Program-made: the position numbers and the translations under genes | The notes under the pieces: model-generated | Database searches by the model: none | Seen by the model: only the letters and a program-made list of their open reading frames with translations | Told to the model about the DNA's origin: nothing | NCBI GenBank assembly: GCA_934654605.1 | Contig: CAKUGH010000023.1 | Location: 1-23,204 of the forward strand | Source of the DNA: an uncultured Collinsella sp. | Lineage (GTDB): Bacteria > Actinomycetota > Coriobacteriia > Coriobacteriales > Coriobacteriaceae | DNA: 23,204 nucleotides | Direction: 5' to 3' | Part shown: in pieces, positions 6,994 to 15,045 of the stretch | Layout of the letters: the number at the start of each line of letters is the position of its first letter | Position numbering within the stretch: position 1 is the stretch's first letter

Positions 6994-8927
6994 TAGTGCC
7001 CGCAGATGGCTTGGCGTATGAGGGCAGCGTAGGTGTCGATTCCCGCCTGGGTGAGGTGTGTGCCGTCGTCGACAAGGTATTCGCTGTGGCCCTCTGAGGT
7101 GCCGTTCCAGTCGATGACGCCGGCGTTGTCGTTTTGGGCGCAGACGTCGCGAATCGTCTGGTTATTGCGGTCCTGTAGCTCGAGCGGTACGCGCACGGTC
7201 ACAAAGTAGATGGGCTTGCCGCCCACGGCATTAATCACGTCCTGCACTTGCTGGGGGTCTCGGATGAGGCCGTTGGTGCCAAGCGCGCAGATGACCACGC
7301 TTGGATCGTAGTTGGCACTGTCCTGTGCATAGACATCCTGGAAGGTGTAGAACTGGCGGCTCACCACGCCGTCGATGTACGCGTTGGGAAGCGCCGCCTG
7401 AATGCCAGACTGTGCGCCCGCAGTGACCGAGTCGCCGATCATGAGCACGCGGGCGTCGCAGGTCCCGGTTGCCTCGTCGTAGGTAAAGCTCTTCCAGTCC
7501 AAGTTCTTGGGGACCTTTTCGGCGATAGGTCCCTCTTTGGGTTTTTGTTTGGTGGCGTCATCGGATGCGGTGTCGCTGGGCTGGGAGTCTTTACCGGATG
7601 CGGGCTCGGCGCTCTTGTCGTTGACTCCGTTGTCCTGGGACGAGGTCGCGTTCTGGGCAAGCTCGGGACGGAGCTGCTCGGCGCGGGCGGTGGCGATGCC
7701 TGCCCAGTCAAGCGGCGCGAAGGTAAGTGCGGCGACGCATGCGGCGCCAAGCGCGGGGAGCACCATGGCGGGCGTGAGGACGTGCTTTCTTGCCGTGCTG
7801 TCCTGTTGGGCCGGCTTGTGGGACCAAGGGCGTTCGACTAGTCGATAGAAAACCTCGGCTACCGCAAGGATCAGTACAAGCTGTAATACCTGCTCCCACC
7901 AGGCGATGCGGGTAGTGCGGGTTGCGGGGTTCATAAGAAGCAGTAGGGGATAGTGCACCAGATAAACCGAGAACGAACGCTGTCCCAACCAGATGAGTGG
8001 TTTGGCCGACAGCAGGCGGCGCACGATGCACTCCGTATTCTGCACGCAGATGATGAGGAGTCCGGTAACGAGGGCAAACAGCAAAAAGCCGCCGCGGTAG
8101 AGCAGGGGGTTCTCTCCGGTCAGCGTGAACGCGCCGACTATGACGGCAGCGAGCCACGCGATAGAAATCGCGTTGACCTTTGAGATGCCCTTGTTGGCGC
8201 CGGGGGTATGGATGTCACCGCTCAGCATCTCGCGCAGACGCGGCGCGGCGATGGCGGCTAAGGCTCCGCATAGAAGCTCGGCAGCACGGGCGTCGGTTCC
8301 GTAGTAGACGCGCGATGTGTCGGCGGTGGGATTAAACATGAGGACCATGGCTGCCGTCGATACAAGCGCGAATGCGATCGTGATGCCGATGGCGGTGTTG
8401 CGAGACCTGGTTTTGCTGCACAGCGCCATAAGGATGACCGGCCATACCAGATGGAACTGCATAGTGACAGCACAGAACCACAGGTGCGTGAGCGGCGAGG
8501 GGAGCCCCGCGGCGGCGAAATACGAGACGTTGCGGAAGATGTAGAACCAGTTGCTCAAAAAGAGTGCCGATGGCAGGGCGTCCTGCTGCACCTTAGGGAG
8601 TAGGCTCGGGGCCGCGATGTAGGTGGCGAAGGCGGTAAGCGCGATGGTCACGACGATCGGCGGCATCATGCGTGCAATGCGGCGGCAGATATAGCGCGGG
8701 TACGAGAATCCGTCGCGTGCCGTGGCTCGCATAATGCTTTTGGTGGCGAGATAGCCACTCAGCGTAAAGAAGAGTGTAACGCCCAAAAAACCGCCGATCA
8801 GGCGGCTGGGGCGAAGGTGATATAGGACGACGCCGGCGATGGCGAGGGCGCGAAGCCCGTCGAGCGCGACGATGCGTTGGTTGCGTTGAGGCGCGGCATG
8901 TGCGGCGCCCGTGGGTGTGTTTTGCAT
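6993..8927 (-). CDS. Membrane acyltransferase (acyltransferase 3 family) fused to SGNH hydrolase domain
   Basis: The 644-residue OafA/YrhL-like protein is expected to O-acylate a cell-surface glycan (peptidoglycan, teichoic-type or capsular polymer). Residues from about 20 to 400 are the multi-pass acyltransferase-3 domain, starting [20 protein letters not shown] (catalytic-type His) and FTLSGYL. A Ser/Asp/Lys-rich linker (about 420-480) leads to an extracellular SGNH domain: GDS at 498-500, GTN at 550-552 and DGTH at 621-624 supply the Ser, Asn and Asp/His of the active site. A TTG at 8942 could extend the frame, but GGAGG lies 8 bases before the ATG at 8927. The fused arrangement is well known; the acceptor polymer is unknown. 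Confidence 0.92.
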   Translation of the reverse strand: MQNTPTGAAHAAPQRNQRIVALDGLRALAIAGVVLYHLRPSRLIGGFLGVTLFFTLSGYLATKSIMRATARDGFSYPRYICRRIARMMPPIVVTIALTAFATYIAAPSLLPKVQQDALPSALFLSNWFYIFRNVSYFAAAGLPSPLTHLWFCAVTMQFHLVWPVILMALCSKTRSRNTAIGITIAFALVSTAAMVLMFNPTADTSRVYYGTDARAAELLCGALAAIAAPRLREMLSGDIHTPGANKGISKVNAISIAWLAAVIVGAFTLTGENPLLYRGGFLLFALVTGLLIICVQNTECIVRRLLSAKPLIWLGQRSFSVYLVHYPLLLLMNPATRTTRIAWWEQVLQLVLILAVAEVFYRLVERPWSHKPAQQDSTARKHVLTPAMVLPALGAACVAALTFAPLDWAGIATARAEQLRPELAQNATSSQDNGVNDKSAEPASGKDSQPSDTASDDATKQKPKEGPIAEKVPKNLDWKSFTYDEATGTCDARVLMIGDSVTAGAQSGIQAALPNAYIDGVVSRQFYTFQDVYAQDSANYDPSVVICALGTNGLIRDPQQVQDVINAVGGKPIYFVTVRVPLELQDRNNQTIRDVCAQNDNAGVIDWNGTSEGHSEYLVDDGTHLTQAGIDTYAALIRQAICGH

Positions 8928-9036
8928 CGATCTTTCCTCCAATGTCGACCTAGCAGTCTAGCGCTCTGCGCGGACAAAGGAAGGGGGTTCGTGCGGTTGA
9001 ACAACATGCCGCGGGGCGATGCTTCGCTACGCAAAA

Positions 9037-9120
9037 GCCGCACCTGCGTTGATGCTCAGCTGCCTATATAGAAACGTTTCAGAACCTCTACATAGGCAAA
9101 AACAACAACACAGATGCGGC
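9037..9120 (-). terminator. Two-tier hairpin downstream of the PTS IIA gene
   Basis: On the minus strand the outer arms (9109-9120 and 9037-9048) pair over all 12 positions, two of them G-U, and are followed by TTTTGCG. An inner stem GCCTAT/ATAGGC (9062-9067 with 9092-9097) and the palindrome GAAACGTTTC (9071-9080) lie in between. On the plus strand the outer stem has mismatches, so the RNA is probably made from the minus strand as the 3' end of the IIA mRNA. Confidence 0.55.
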
Positions 9121-9162
9121 AAAGATGCACGGGTGGTTGAGCCTTTATGCGATGATGATCGG

Positions 9163-9726
9163 CTACTTGGTCTTGGCAACCAGCAGCGGATCGCCAAGCT
9201 TGACGAGCGGATTGCCGCCGATAAGCGTGCCAGACTCGCCGACGTGGTCGATGCTCTTGAGGCGGTCGAGCTCAGAGATGATGACGGTCACGATGTCCTC
9301 GTGACCGGCGGCCTTGATAGCGTCGCGGTCGAAGCTGATGAGCGGCTGGCCTGCCTTGACCGTGTCGCCCATCTCGACAAAGCGGGCAAAACCCTTGCCG
9401 TTCATTTCCACGGTGCCCAGGCCGACGTGGATGAACACGCGCAGGCCGTCCTCGGTAATCATGCCGATGGAGTGGTTGGTGACGGTGGTGGCGCCGATAC
9501 GGCCGTTGGCGGGGGCGTAAATGGTGCCGGTAATGGGCTCGATGCCGTAACCCTGGCCGAGCATGCCCGAGGCGATGGTCTCGTCGGGAACCTCACTCAG
9601 ATTGACGAGCACGCCGTTGACGGGAGCGTAGATGACGCCTTCGCGGGTGGCGAAGCTTGCTGCGGGCGGAACGGACGCCTCGCCCGACGAAGTGAACGTG
9701 GACTTGAGCGAATCGAGCAGACCCAT
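9163..9726 (-). CDS. PTS glucose-type EIIA component
   Basis: The 187-residue soluble protein matches the EIIA-Glc family: VIYAPVNGVLVNLSEVPD, then PANGRIGATTVTNHSIG, then VFIHVGLGTVEMNGKGF. It would accept phosphate from HPr on His100 (HVG motif), with His85 as the second active-site histidine, and pass it to a sugar EIIB domain. It is a free-standing IIA without EIIB/EIIC neighbours, so it must work with a partner encoded elsewhere, and it may regulate carbon use as in Crr. The start at 9726 has GGAGG 7 bases upstream; the frame runs on to 9804, but that part has no family match. Two palindromes lie immediately upstream. Confidence 0.94.
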   Translation of the reverse strand: MGLLDSLKSTFTSSGEASVPPAASFATREGVIYAPVNGVLVNLSEVPDETIASGMLGQGYGIEPITGTIYAPANGRIGATTVTNHSIGMITEDGLRVFIHVGLGTVEMNGKGFARFVEMGDTVKAGQPLISFDRDAIKAAGHEDIVTVIISELDRLKSIDHVGESGTLIGGNPLVKLGDPLLVAKTK

Positions 9727-9746
9727 AGATGCCTCCAACGTATCAG

Positions 9747-9798
9747 GCGTGCATGTTGCACGCGTGTGGTTTGCCGGAAACGTTTCGTACGTGTTTCC
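9747..9798. promoter_or_regulatory. Palindrome pair upstream of EIIA gene, candidate operators
   Basis: GCGTGCA-TGT-TGCACGC (9747-9763) is a perfect 7-bp inverted repeat. Just beyond it GAAACGTTTC (9777-9786) is a 10-base palindrome nested in GGAAAC-N11-GTTTCC (9776-9798). The AAACGTTT core resembles binding sites of LacI-family regulators. GAAACGTTTC also occurs at 9071-9080 on the other side of the gene. The regulator is not identifiable from this window. Confidence 0.45.
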
Positions 9799-9972
9799 CA
9801 GCACGGTCAGCGCTCCTATTTTACGCTGCTTAACGATGCCTCTGAACAGCGATTTTGTGATATATCAGTTGAAGGCCAACTTATTGCGGGGGTGTTTCTG
9901 CGCCGCGGGCTCAAGTGGGGTACGCTAAGGTGCGAAAAACGAGTGCGCACGAATCGCACGGAGGGAGCACCT

Positions 9973-10875
9973 ATGATTATTGAGAACCATGCGCTGTGGG
10001 GCGAGGAGCCGACCGAGGATTATCCGGCGACGTTTACGTATCTGGGTGCCGAGCCGCTGCCCGACAAGCCCAATGGCCGCCGCCCCGCGGTGATCATCTG
10101 CGGCGGAGGCGGGTTTACGCATATCGCTCCGCACGAGCAGGACCCGGTGGCGTTTGCGTTTTTGGACCGCGGCTACCAGGCCTTTGTGCTCAACTATGTG
10201 ACGAGCGCCACGGGCGACGTGAGCTTTCCTCACCCGCAGGCGGACCTTGCCAAGATGGTCGCTACCGTGCGCGCCAACGCCGACGAGTGGCATGTCGATC
10301 CCAAGCGCGTGTGCATCGTGGGTTTCTCGGCGGGAGGCATGATCTGCGCCTCGTTGGCAACGCAGTGGAAGACCGGACCCTTCGCGGGCCTTGCCGGGGC
10401 TCGTCCGGAGGATATTCGTCCCGACGCCGTGGTGCTGGGCTATCCGTTGCTCGACCTTGCCTATGTGCGCGATATGCAGACGCGCGACCCGCGCATCGAC
10501 CTGCGCGTGCCCAAGACGGGTGGCAAGACGGGGCGCGATTTGCTCAACGACTATCTGTCGATGGTGACGGGCGGCGAGGCGACCGATGAGCACCTGGCCG
10601 ACATTTGCCCTACCACGCACGTTTCGCGCCAGATGCCCCCGACCTTTGTGTGGGGCGTTTCGGACGACAAGACGGCGCCGATCGCGCAGGTCTACCCGTT
10701 TGCGCAGCGCATGGCCGAGGAGGGTGTTGCATGCGAGATGCACGTCTTTGACCAGGGTGGCCACGGCCTTTCGCTCGGCAACGCCAATACCGCGGTCGAC
10801 AACGAGGACAAGCAGGTGGCAGTCCGTCCCTGGATCCGCCTGGCATTCCGCTTCCTGGAGCGCCACGGGTTTTAG
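9973..10875 (+). CDS. Alpha/beta hydrolase (carbohydrate-esterase-like)
   Basis: The 300-residue protein has no signal peptide and is probably cytoplasmic. VIICGGGGFTHIAPHEQD (40-57) provides the oxyanion-hole turn; the nucleophile is Ser119 in GFSAGG, with Asp231 or Asp232 in GVSDDKTAP and His264 in GGHGLS. The arrangement resembles acetyl-xylan-esterase-like (BD-FAE/CE10-type) enzymes that deacetylate sugars, next to an EIIA gene transcribed away from it. GGAGGG lies 7 bases before ATG 9973, which fixes the start, although the open frame begins near 9019. The exact substrate is not recognisable. Confidence 0.9.
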   Translation: MIIENHALWGEEPTEDYPATFTYLGAEPLPDKPNGRRPAVIICGGGGFTHIAPHEQDPVAFAFLDRGYQAFVLNYVTSATGDVSFPHPQADLAKMVATVRANADEWHVDPKRVCIVGFSAGGMICASLATQWKTGPFAGLAGARPEDIRPDAVVLGYPLLDLAYVRDMQTRDPRIDLRVPKTGGKTGRDLLNDYLSMVTGGEATDEHLADICPTTHVSRQMPPTFVWGVSDDKTAPIAQVYPFAQRMAEEGVACEMHVFDQGGHGLSLGNANTAVDNEDKQVAVRPWIRLAFRFLERHGF

Positions 10876-10902
10876 TTACGGCGTTTTACCAAACGCCGTA
10901 AC
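10875..10902 (+). terminator. Hairpin at the end of the hydrolase gene
   Basis: GTTACGGCGTTT (10875-10886) and AAACGCCGTAAC (10891-10902) form a perfect 12-bp stem with the loop TACC. It begins at the last base of the stop codon. There is no T-tract afterwards (CACTTGAC), so it may protect the mRNA end or act as a bidirectional block. Confidence 0.6.
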
Positions 10903-10904
10903 CA

Positions 10905-11057
10905 CTTGACGCTGCAAGCCCGCTAGGGCGGCAATCTGCCTTTCAACTTCGGCGGCATGACCAGAAGGTCAATGCCGCCTCGTTTCAAGGCACCTTGCTC
11001 GCTCCGGCGGGCTTTCGCTGTCGGTTCCAAGACATTGGCATTGTCCTAGCTGTCAAG
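10905..11057. repeat. Structured non-coding element, possible MITE-like remnant or RNA
   Basis: This is the main part of a 343-base stretch without a gene (10876-11218). It is bounded by imperfect inverted ends CTTGAC (10905-10910) and GTCAAG (11052-11057). Inside, AAGCCCGC (10916-10923) can pair with GCGGGCTT (11007-11014), and GGCGGCATGACC (10951-10962) pairs with GGTCAATGCCGCC (10967-10979) through a single bulged A. On the minus strand there is an open run of about 41 codons without a start or ribosome site, perhaps a decayed gene end. Nothing coding is convincing; a mobile-element remnant and a structured RNA are both possible. Confidence 0.4.
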
Positions 11058-11060
11058 GGC

Positions 11061-11093
11061 TTGGTGCAAAGTAATCCGTCTCCCTTGCACCAA
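11061..11093. promoter_or_regulatory. Perfect inverted repeat upstream of the feo promoter
   Basis: TTGGTGCAA (11061-11069) and TTGCACCAA (11085-11093) form a perfect 9-bp inverted repeat with a 15-base spacer. It ends 9 bases before the candidate -35 box of the iron-transport gene. It could be an operator or the outer end of the neighbouring repeat element. Confidence 0.45.
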
Positions 11094-11101
11094 TCTGTCG
11101 A

Positions 11102-11131
11102 TTGAACATCGTTGTGTGTTCGCGCTATCAT
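11102..11131 (+). promoter_or_regulatory. Candidate promoter of the FeoAB gene
   Basis: TTGAAC (11102-11107) and TATCAT (11126-11131) are 18 bases apart. Transcription would start near 11138, about 80 bases before the GTG start codon. Confidence 0.45.
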
Positions 11132-11135
11132 GCGT

Positions 11136-11170
11136 GGTTAAATGGTTAGCCATGGCAAACGGTTAGCTAA
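11136..11170 (+). promoter_or_regulatory. Repeated GGTTA motifs, candidate iron-responsive operator
   Basis: GGTTA occurs at 11136, 11144 and 11161; the last two are the longer GGTTAGC, 17 bases apart, and the final one continues into the palindrome TTAGCTAA. They overlap or follow the expected transcription start. DtxR/IdeR-type iron boxes in actinobacteria are built from TTAGGTTAGC-like halves, so iron control is plausible, but the match is only partial. Confidence 0.35.
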
Positions 11171-11218
11171 GATAAACAAAATGCAACGCCCTGTGGGCGC
11201 CGGGGGAGGAACACGGAC

Positions 11219-13579
11219 GTGAAGCTCGATACGCTCGAGATTGGAAAGGACGCCGTTGTCGCATCGGTGGCATCGGACGACCAGGCACTCCGACAACATA
11301 TTTTGGACATGGGCCTAACACCGGGCACCGAAGTCACCATGATGAAGTACGCCCCCATGGGCGACCCGCTCGAGATTCGCCTGCGTGGCTACGAGTTGAC
11401 GCTGCGCAAGGACGATGCCGCTCGCATCGAGCTCGTGGGTGTTCACGACACCGATACGGGTCCGCGCGCTAACGCCGCAATCGGCACGACGGAGCACCCG
11501 GCACTCGGCGAGGGAACGTATTCGCCCCGTGCGGCCAAGACGGCCGTGCCCGAGGGCGCACCGCTTCATTTTGCCCTTGCCGGCAACCAAAACTGCGGCA
11601 AGACTACGTTGTTCAACCAGCTGACGGGCTCCAACCAGCACGTCGGCAACTTTCCTGGCGTGACGGTCGACCGCAAGGACGGCACTATTCGTAACCATCC
11701 CGAGGCGGGCGTTACCGACCTGCCCGGCATTTACTCCCTGTCGCCGTACACGGGCGAAGAGATCGTCAGCCGCCAATTCATCTTGGACGAAAACCCCGAC
11801 GCCATCATCGATATCATCGACGCCACCAACATCGAGCGTAACCTGTACCTGACGCTGCAGCTTATGGAGCTCGACCGCCCCATGGTCATCGCGCTCAACA
11901 TGATGGACGAGGTGACGGCTAACGGCGGTGCCGTGGACGTCAACCTGCTCGAGAGCCTGTTGGGCGTGCCCGTTGTCCCCATTAGCGCTGCCCGCAACGA
12001 GGGCATCGGCGAGTTGGTGGATCATGCCTTGCACGTGGCGCGGTTCCGCGAGCGCCCCGGTCGCCTGGACTTCTGCGCGCCCGATGGTCCAGACGGCGGC
12101 GCGCTGCATCGCTGCATTCACGGCATCGCCAACCTTATCGAGGACCATGCCGCGACGGCGCATATTCCGGTGCGTTTTGCGGCGACCAAGTTGGTTGAGG
12201 GCGACGAGCTGGTAACCGAGGCGCTTCACCTGGATCGCAACGAGCTCGATGCCATCGAGCACATCATTACCCAGATGGAGGGCGAGGCCGGCACCGATCG
12301 CCTGTCCGCGCTGGCCGATATGCGCTTTAGCTTTATTGGCGACGTGTGCGGGCGTTGCGTCGTCAAGCCGCACGAGAGCCGCGAGCACGTGCGCTCCGTC
12401 AAGATCGACCGCATCCTGACGGGTCGCTACACGGCCATTCCGGCGTTCCTGGTGATCATGGGTCTCGTCTTTTGGCTGACGTTTGGCGTGATCGGCGCGG
12501 CGTTGCAGGGACTCATGGAGGACGGCATCGCTGCCATCATCGCCTCGGCCGATGCGGGCCTCAAGGCGTTCGGCACCAACGACGTGGTGCGCTCGCTGGC
12601 TGTCGACGGTGTGCTTACGGGCGTGGGCAGCGTGCTGACCTTCCTGCCGATTATCGTCGTGCTCTTTTTGTTCCTCTCCATTCTGGAAGACTCCGGATAC
12701 ATGGCGCGCGTGGCCTTTGTCATGGATAAAGTGCTGCGTCGCTTTGGCCTGTCGGGCCGTAGCTTCGTGCCTATGCTCGTCGGTTTTGGCTGCACCGTGC
12801 CGGCAATCATGTCGACCCGTACGCTCCCATCCGAGCACGACCGCAAGATGACGGTCATGCTCACGCCGTTCATGAGCTGTTCGGCCAAATTGCCGGTCTA
12901 CGGCCTGCTGTGCGGGGCGTTTTTCCCGCAGGCGACAGTTCCCGCCATGGTCTCGCTCTATCTGATTGGCATTGCGGTCGGTTGCATCGCGGCTTTGGTG
13001 CTCAACCGCACGGCATTTAAGGGCGACCCAGTGCCGTTTATCATGGAGCTTCCCAATTACCGCTTGCCGAGCGTCAAGACGACGGTGATGCTCGCGTGGG
13101 ATAAGGCCAAGGACTTTATTACCAAGGCCTTTACCATTATCTTTGCCGCTACCGTGGTCATCTGGTTCCTTCAGACGTTCGACATTCGCTTTAATGTGGT
13201 CGCCGATCAGTCGCAGAGTCTACTTGCCGGTCTGGGTAGCATTATCGCTCCGCTGCTAGCGCCGCTCGGCTTTGGCGACTGGCGTGCATCCACGGCGCTC
13301 GTCACCGGACTTATTGCCAAAGAGAGTGTCATCTCGACCCTCACCGTGCTTTTGGGCGCAACCTCGCCCGCGGCACTGTCGACCATGTTTTCGCCGTTCA
13401 CTGCCTATGTGTTCCTGGTCTTTACGCTGCTGTATCCGCCGTGCGTGGCCGCCATCGGCGCCGTTAAGAGTGAGCTGGGCGGACGCTACGCCGTGGCGGT
13501 GTTCGCGTTCCAGGTGGCGGTCGCTTGGATCGTGGCGTTTGTCGTGCACTCGGCGGGCATATTGCTGGGGTTGGCTTAG
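11219..13579 (+). CDS. feoB: Ferrous iron transporter, FeoA-FeoB fusion
   Basis: The 786-residue inner-membrane protein imports Fe(II). Residues 1-75 are a FeoA/SH3-like domain (ILDMGLTPGTEVTMMKYAPMGDPLEIRL split over two strands), which is normally a separate protein. The GTPase domain follows: G1 GNQNCGKT (122-129), G3 DLPG (167-170), G4 NMMD (227-230) and the PISAARNEG segment. The C-terminal half has two gate regions with several membrane helices, including EDSGYMARVAFVMDKVLRR and VPMLVGFGCTVPAIMSTR, the conserved FeoB pore sequence with its Cys. The start is GTG with GGGGGAGGA about 8 bases upstream. It is monocistronic, without a FeoC. Iron control is suggested by the repeated motifs in its leader. 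Confidence 0.97.
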   Translation: MKLDTLEIGKDAVVASVASDDQALRQHILDMGLTPGTEVTMMKYAPMGDPLEIRLRGYELTLRKDDAARIELVGVHDTDTGPRANAAIGTTEHPALGEGTYSPRAAKTAVPEGAPLHFALAGNQNCGKTTLFNQLTGSNQHVGNFPGVTVDRKDGTIRNHPEAGVTDLPGIYSLSPYTGEEIVSRQFILDENPDAIIDIIDATNIERNLYLTLQLMELDRPMVIALNMMDEVTANGGAVDVNLLESLLGVPVVPISAARNEGIGELVDHALHVARFRERPGRLDFCAPDGPDGGALHRCIHGIANLIEDHAATAHIPVRFAATKLVEGDELVTEALHLDRNELDAIEHIITQMEGEAGTDRLSALADMRFSFIGDVCGRCVVKPHESREHVRSVKIDRILTGRYTAIPAFLVIMGLVFWLTFGVIGAALQGLMEDGIAAIIASADAGLKAFGTNDVVRSLAVDGVLTGVGSVLTFLPIIVVLFLFLSILEDSGYMARVAFVMDKVLRRFGLSGRSFVPMLVGFGCTVPAIMSTRTLPSEHDRKMTVMLTPFMSCSAKLPVYGLLCGAFFPQATVPAMVSLYLIGIAVGCIAALVLNRTAFKGDPVPFIMELPNYRLPSVKTTVMLAWDKAKDFITKAFTIIFAATVVIWFLQTFDIRFNVVADQSQSLLAGLGSIIAPLLAPLGFGDWRASTALVTGLIAKESVISTLTVLLGATSPAALSTMFSPFTAYVFLVFTLLYPPCVAAIGAVKSELGGRYAVAVFAFQVAVAWIVAFVVHSAGILLGLA

Positions 13580-13620
13580 TTATTTATTAACGGCGCAACC
13601 TTTGTGTATTGAGTTGATTT

Positions 13621-13654
13621 CGGCCCTGCATCTGTACTGACGGATGCGGGGCCG
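13621..13654 (+). terminator. Terminator hairpin after the FeoAB gene
   Basis: CGGCCCTGCATC (13621-13632) pairs with GATGCGGGGCCG (13643-13654) over 12 positions including one U-G pair, with a 10-base loop. It is 41 bases past the stop codon. The following T-run is poor (TTGCT). Confidence 0.6.
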
Positions 13655-13666
13655 TTGCTATATAAT
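13637..13666 (+). promoter_or_regulatory. Candidate promoter of the MFS gene
   Basis: TATAAT (13661-13666) is a perfect -10 box, with CTGACG (13637-13642) 18 bases upstream as the -35 box. The -35 box lies in the loop and right arm of the upstream terminator. Start of transcription near 13673 leaves a leader of about 30 bases. Confidence 0.6.
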
Positions 13667-13703
13667 CGCCCACCGCTCAAGACAATCGGAGAGGTTTTCC
13701 TAT

Positions 13704-14900
13704 ATGGCTCAGGCAAGACAAGATGGCATCTCACTCAAGCAGTGGCTCCCGCTCATCGGGCTCACCTGCTGTGCGTTCGTGTTCAACACGTCGGAGTTCA
13801 TGCCCATCGGCCTTCTGACTGATATTGCCGCGTCGTTCTCGCTCACCGAGGCCCAGGCAGGCATCATGATTTCGGTCTACGCCTGGGGCGTCATGCTGCT
13901 GTCGCTGCCGCTTATGGTGTTTGCCTCGCGCTTTGAGTTCAAGCGTATGCTGCTCGGCGTGCTCGCCGTGTTCTCCTTGGGCCAGTTCCTGTCCGCTGCG
14001 GCACCGACATATCCCATCCTGGTCTGCGCGCGCCTGGTGGTCGCCTGCGCGCATGCCGTGTTCTGGTCAGTCGCCTCGATTATGGCCTCGCGCCTGGTCG
14101 ACACCCGTCACGGGGCACTTGCCATCAGCATGATCGCCACGGGCTCGTCCATCGCGCAGATCTTCGGCCTGCCCCTCGGCCGCGCCATTGGCCTGGCCGT
14201 GGGCTGGCGTATGACGTTTGCCGTGGTTGGGACTCTCTCTGCCGCTGCGGTGGTGTACCAGGCCACGGTGTTCCCGGCCATGCCGGCGGGTGAGCGCTTT
14301 ACCGTCAAACAGCTGCCCGTGCTGCTCAAGAATCCGTTCCTGATCGCGCTCTACGCGGTCACGGTATTTATGGCGACCGGCTACTACGCGGGTTACAGCT
14401 ATATCGAGCCGTTCCTGGCGCAGGTCGCGCACGTCGACGCGAGCGCCATCACCATGACGCTGACGGCGTTTGGCTGCTCCGGCCTGGTGGGCAGCTGGCT
14501 GTTTGGCCGCCTGTTCGACGGGCACCGCTTCCCGTTCTTGGCTATTACGCTCTCCGGCGTGCCGGCGGCCCTGCTGCTCATGGGTCCGGTTGCATCGTCG
14601 CTCGTCGCCGTTCTCGCTGTTTGTGCGCTATGGGGCTGCTGCGCCACGGCCTTCAATGTGGCGTTCCAGGCCGAGCTCATCAAGTACACGCCGGCGGACT
14701 CGTCGGCTGTCGCCATGTCGATCTTCTCGGGCCTGTTCAATCTGGGTATCGGCACGGGCACCGCGATCGGCGGCGCCGTGGTGTCGGGTCCCGGTATCGC
14801 TTGGATCGGCTTCGCGGGCGGGGCGATTGCCGTCGTGGGCGTCATCCTCGCCATCACCGTACTGTTCCCAGCCATACGCCGCGCAAAGCCCGTCGCCTAG
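13704..14900 (+). CDS. MFS transporter, DHA1 family (SotB/YdeA-like sugar or drug efflux)
   Basis: The 398-residue protein has about 12 hydrophobic segments in the MFS 6+6 arrangement. The N-terminal FVFNTSEFMPIGLLTDIA matches the TEFxPxGLLxDIA signature of SotB/AraJ-type efflux carriers, and FEFKRMLLGVLAVFSLGQ is the loop 2-3 motif A region. It probably exports sugars, purines or small drugs using the proton gradient. The ATG at 13704 has GGAGAGG (13688-13694) 9 bases before it; the frame extends upstream without family match. The last 19 codons reappear in diverged form at 22241-22297, beyond the adjacent island. Confidence 0.92.
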   Translation: MAQARQDGISLKQWLPLIGLTCCAFVFNTSEFMPIGLLTDIAASFSLTEAQAGIMISVYAWGVMLLSLPLMVFASRFEFKRMLLGVLAVFSLGQFLSAAAPTYPILVCARLVVACAHAVFWSVASIMASRLVDTRHGALAISMIATGSSIAQIFGLPLGRAIGLAVGWRMTFAVVGTLSAAAVVYQATVFPAMPAGERFTVKQLPVLLKNPFLIALYAVTVFMATGYYAGYSYIEPFLAQVAHVDASAITMTLTAFGCSGLVGSWLFGRLFDGHRFPFLAITLSGVPAALLLMGPVASSLVAVLAVCALWGCCATAFNVAFQAELIKYTPADSSAVAMSIFSGLFNLGIGTGTAIGGAVVSGPGIAWIGFAGGAIAVVGVILAITVLFPAIRRAKPVA

Positions 14901-14930
14901 CTACAACTCAGAAGGGGCTGGGGTAGCTAA
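14845..14930 (+). repeat. Direct repeat flanking the island, left copy (MFS 3' end)
   Basis: Bases 14845-14930 align without gaps to 22242-22327 with, by hand count, 72 of 86 identical. The segment covers the end of the MFS gene, its stop codon and the first arm of the hairpin that follows. The repeat pair encloses the whole dynamin/HerA/toxin operon. Confidence 0.85.
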
Positions 14931-14956
14931 TTTGGGACGGGGCTATTTTAGCTACC
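14922..14956. repeat. REP-like hairpin after the MFS gene
   Basis: GGTAGCTAA (14922-14930) and TTAGCTACC (14948-14956) form a perfect 9-bp stem around a 17-base loop containing GGGACGGGG. A relative with the loop reversed lies at 22319-22352. The arrangement recalls RAYT-linked REP elements; no such transposase is in the window. Confidence 0.65.
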
Positions 14957-14979
14957 TCGTTGAGCATACGTAAAAGAGG

Positions 14980-15024
14980 CCGAGGCCGCTCCGGTATGTG
15001 CTGGAGCGGCCTCGGTTTTCGTTT
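14980..15024. terminator. Strong bidirectional terminator between MFS and immunity gene
   Basis: CCGAGGCCGCTCC (14980-14992) and GGAGCGGCCTCGG (15003-15015) form a perfect 13-bp GC-rich stem with a 10-base loop. On the plus strand it is followed by TTTTCGTTTTT; on the minus strand by CCTCTTTTAC. It can end both the MFS transcript and the convergent four-gene operon. Confidence 0.85.
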
Positions 15025-15045
15025 TTCTGTCTGCGTATGATCGAC

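Noticed and set aside
9019..9972. N-terminal extension of the alpha/beta hydrolase frame
   Set aside because: It overlaps the EIIA gene on the other strand; the hydrolase family starts at 9973, where there is a well-placed GGAGGG.
11315..12838. Minus-strand open frame of about 500 codons opposite feoB
   Set aside because: It covers the FeoB GTPase coding sequence, is His/Arg-rich with no recognisable domain, and has no supporting ribosome site.
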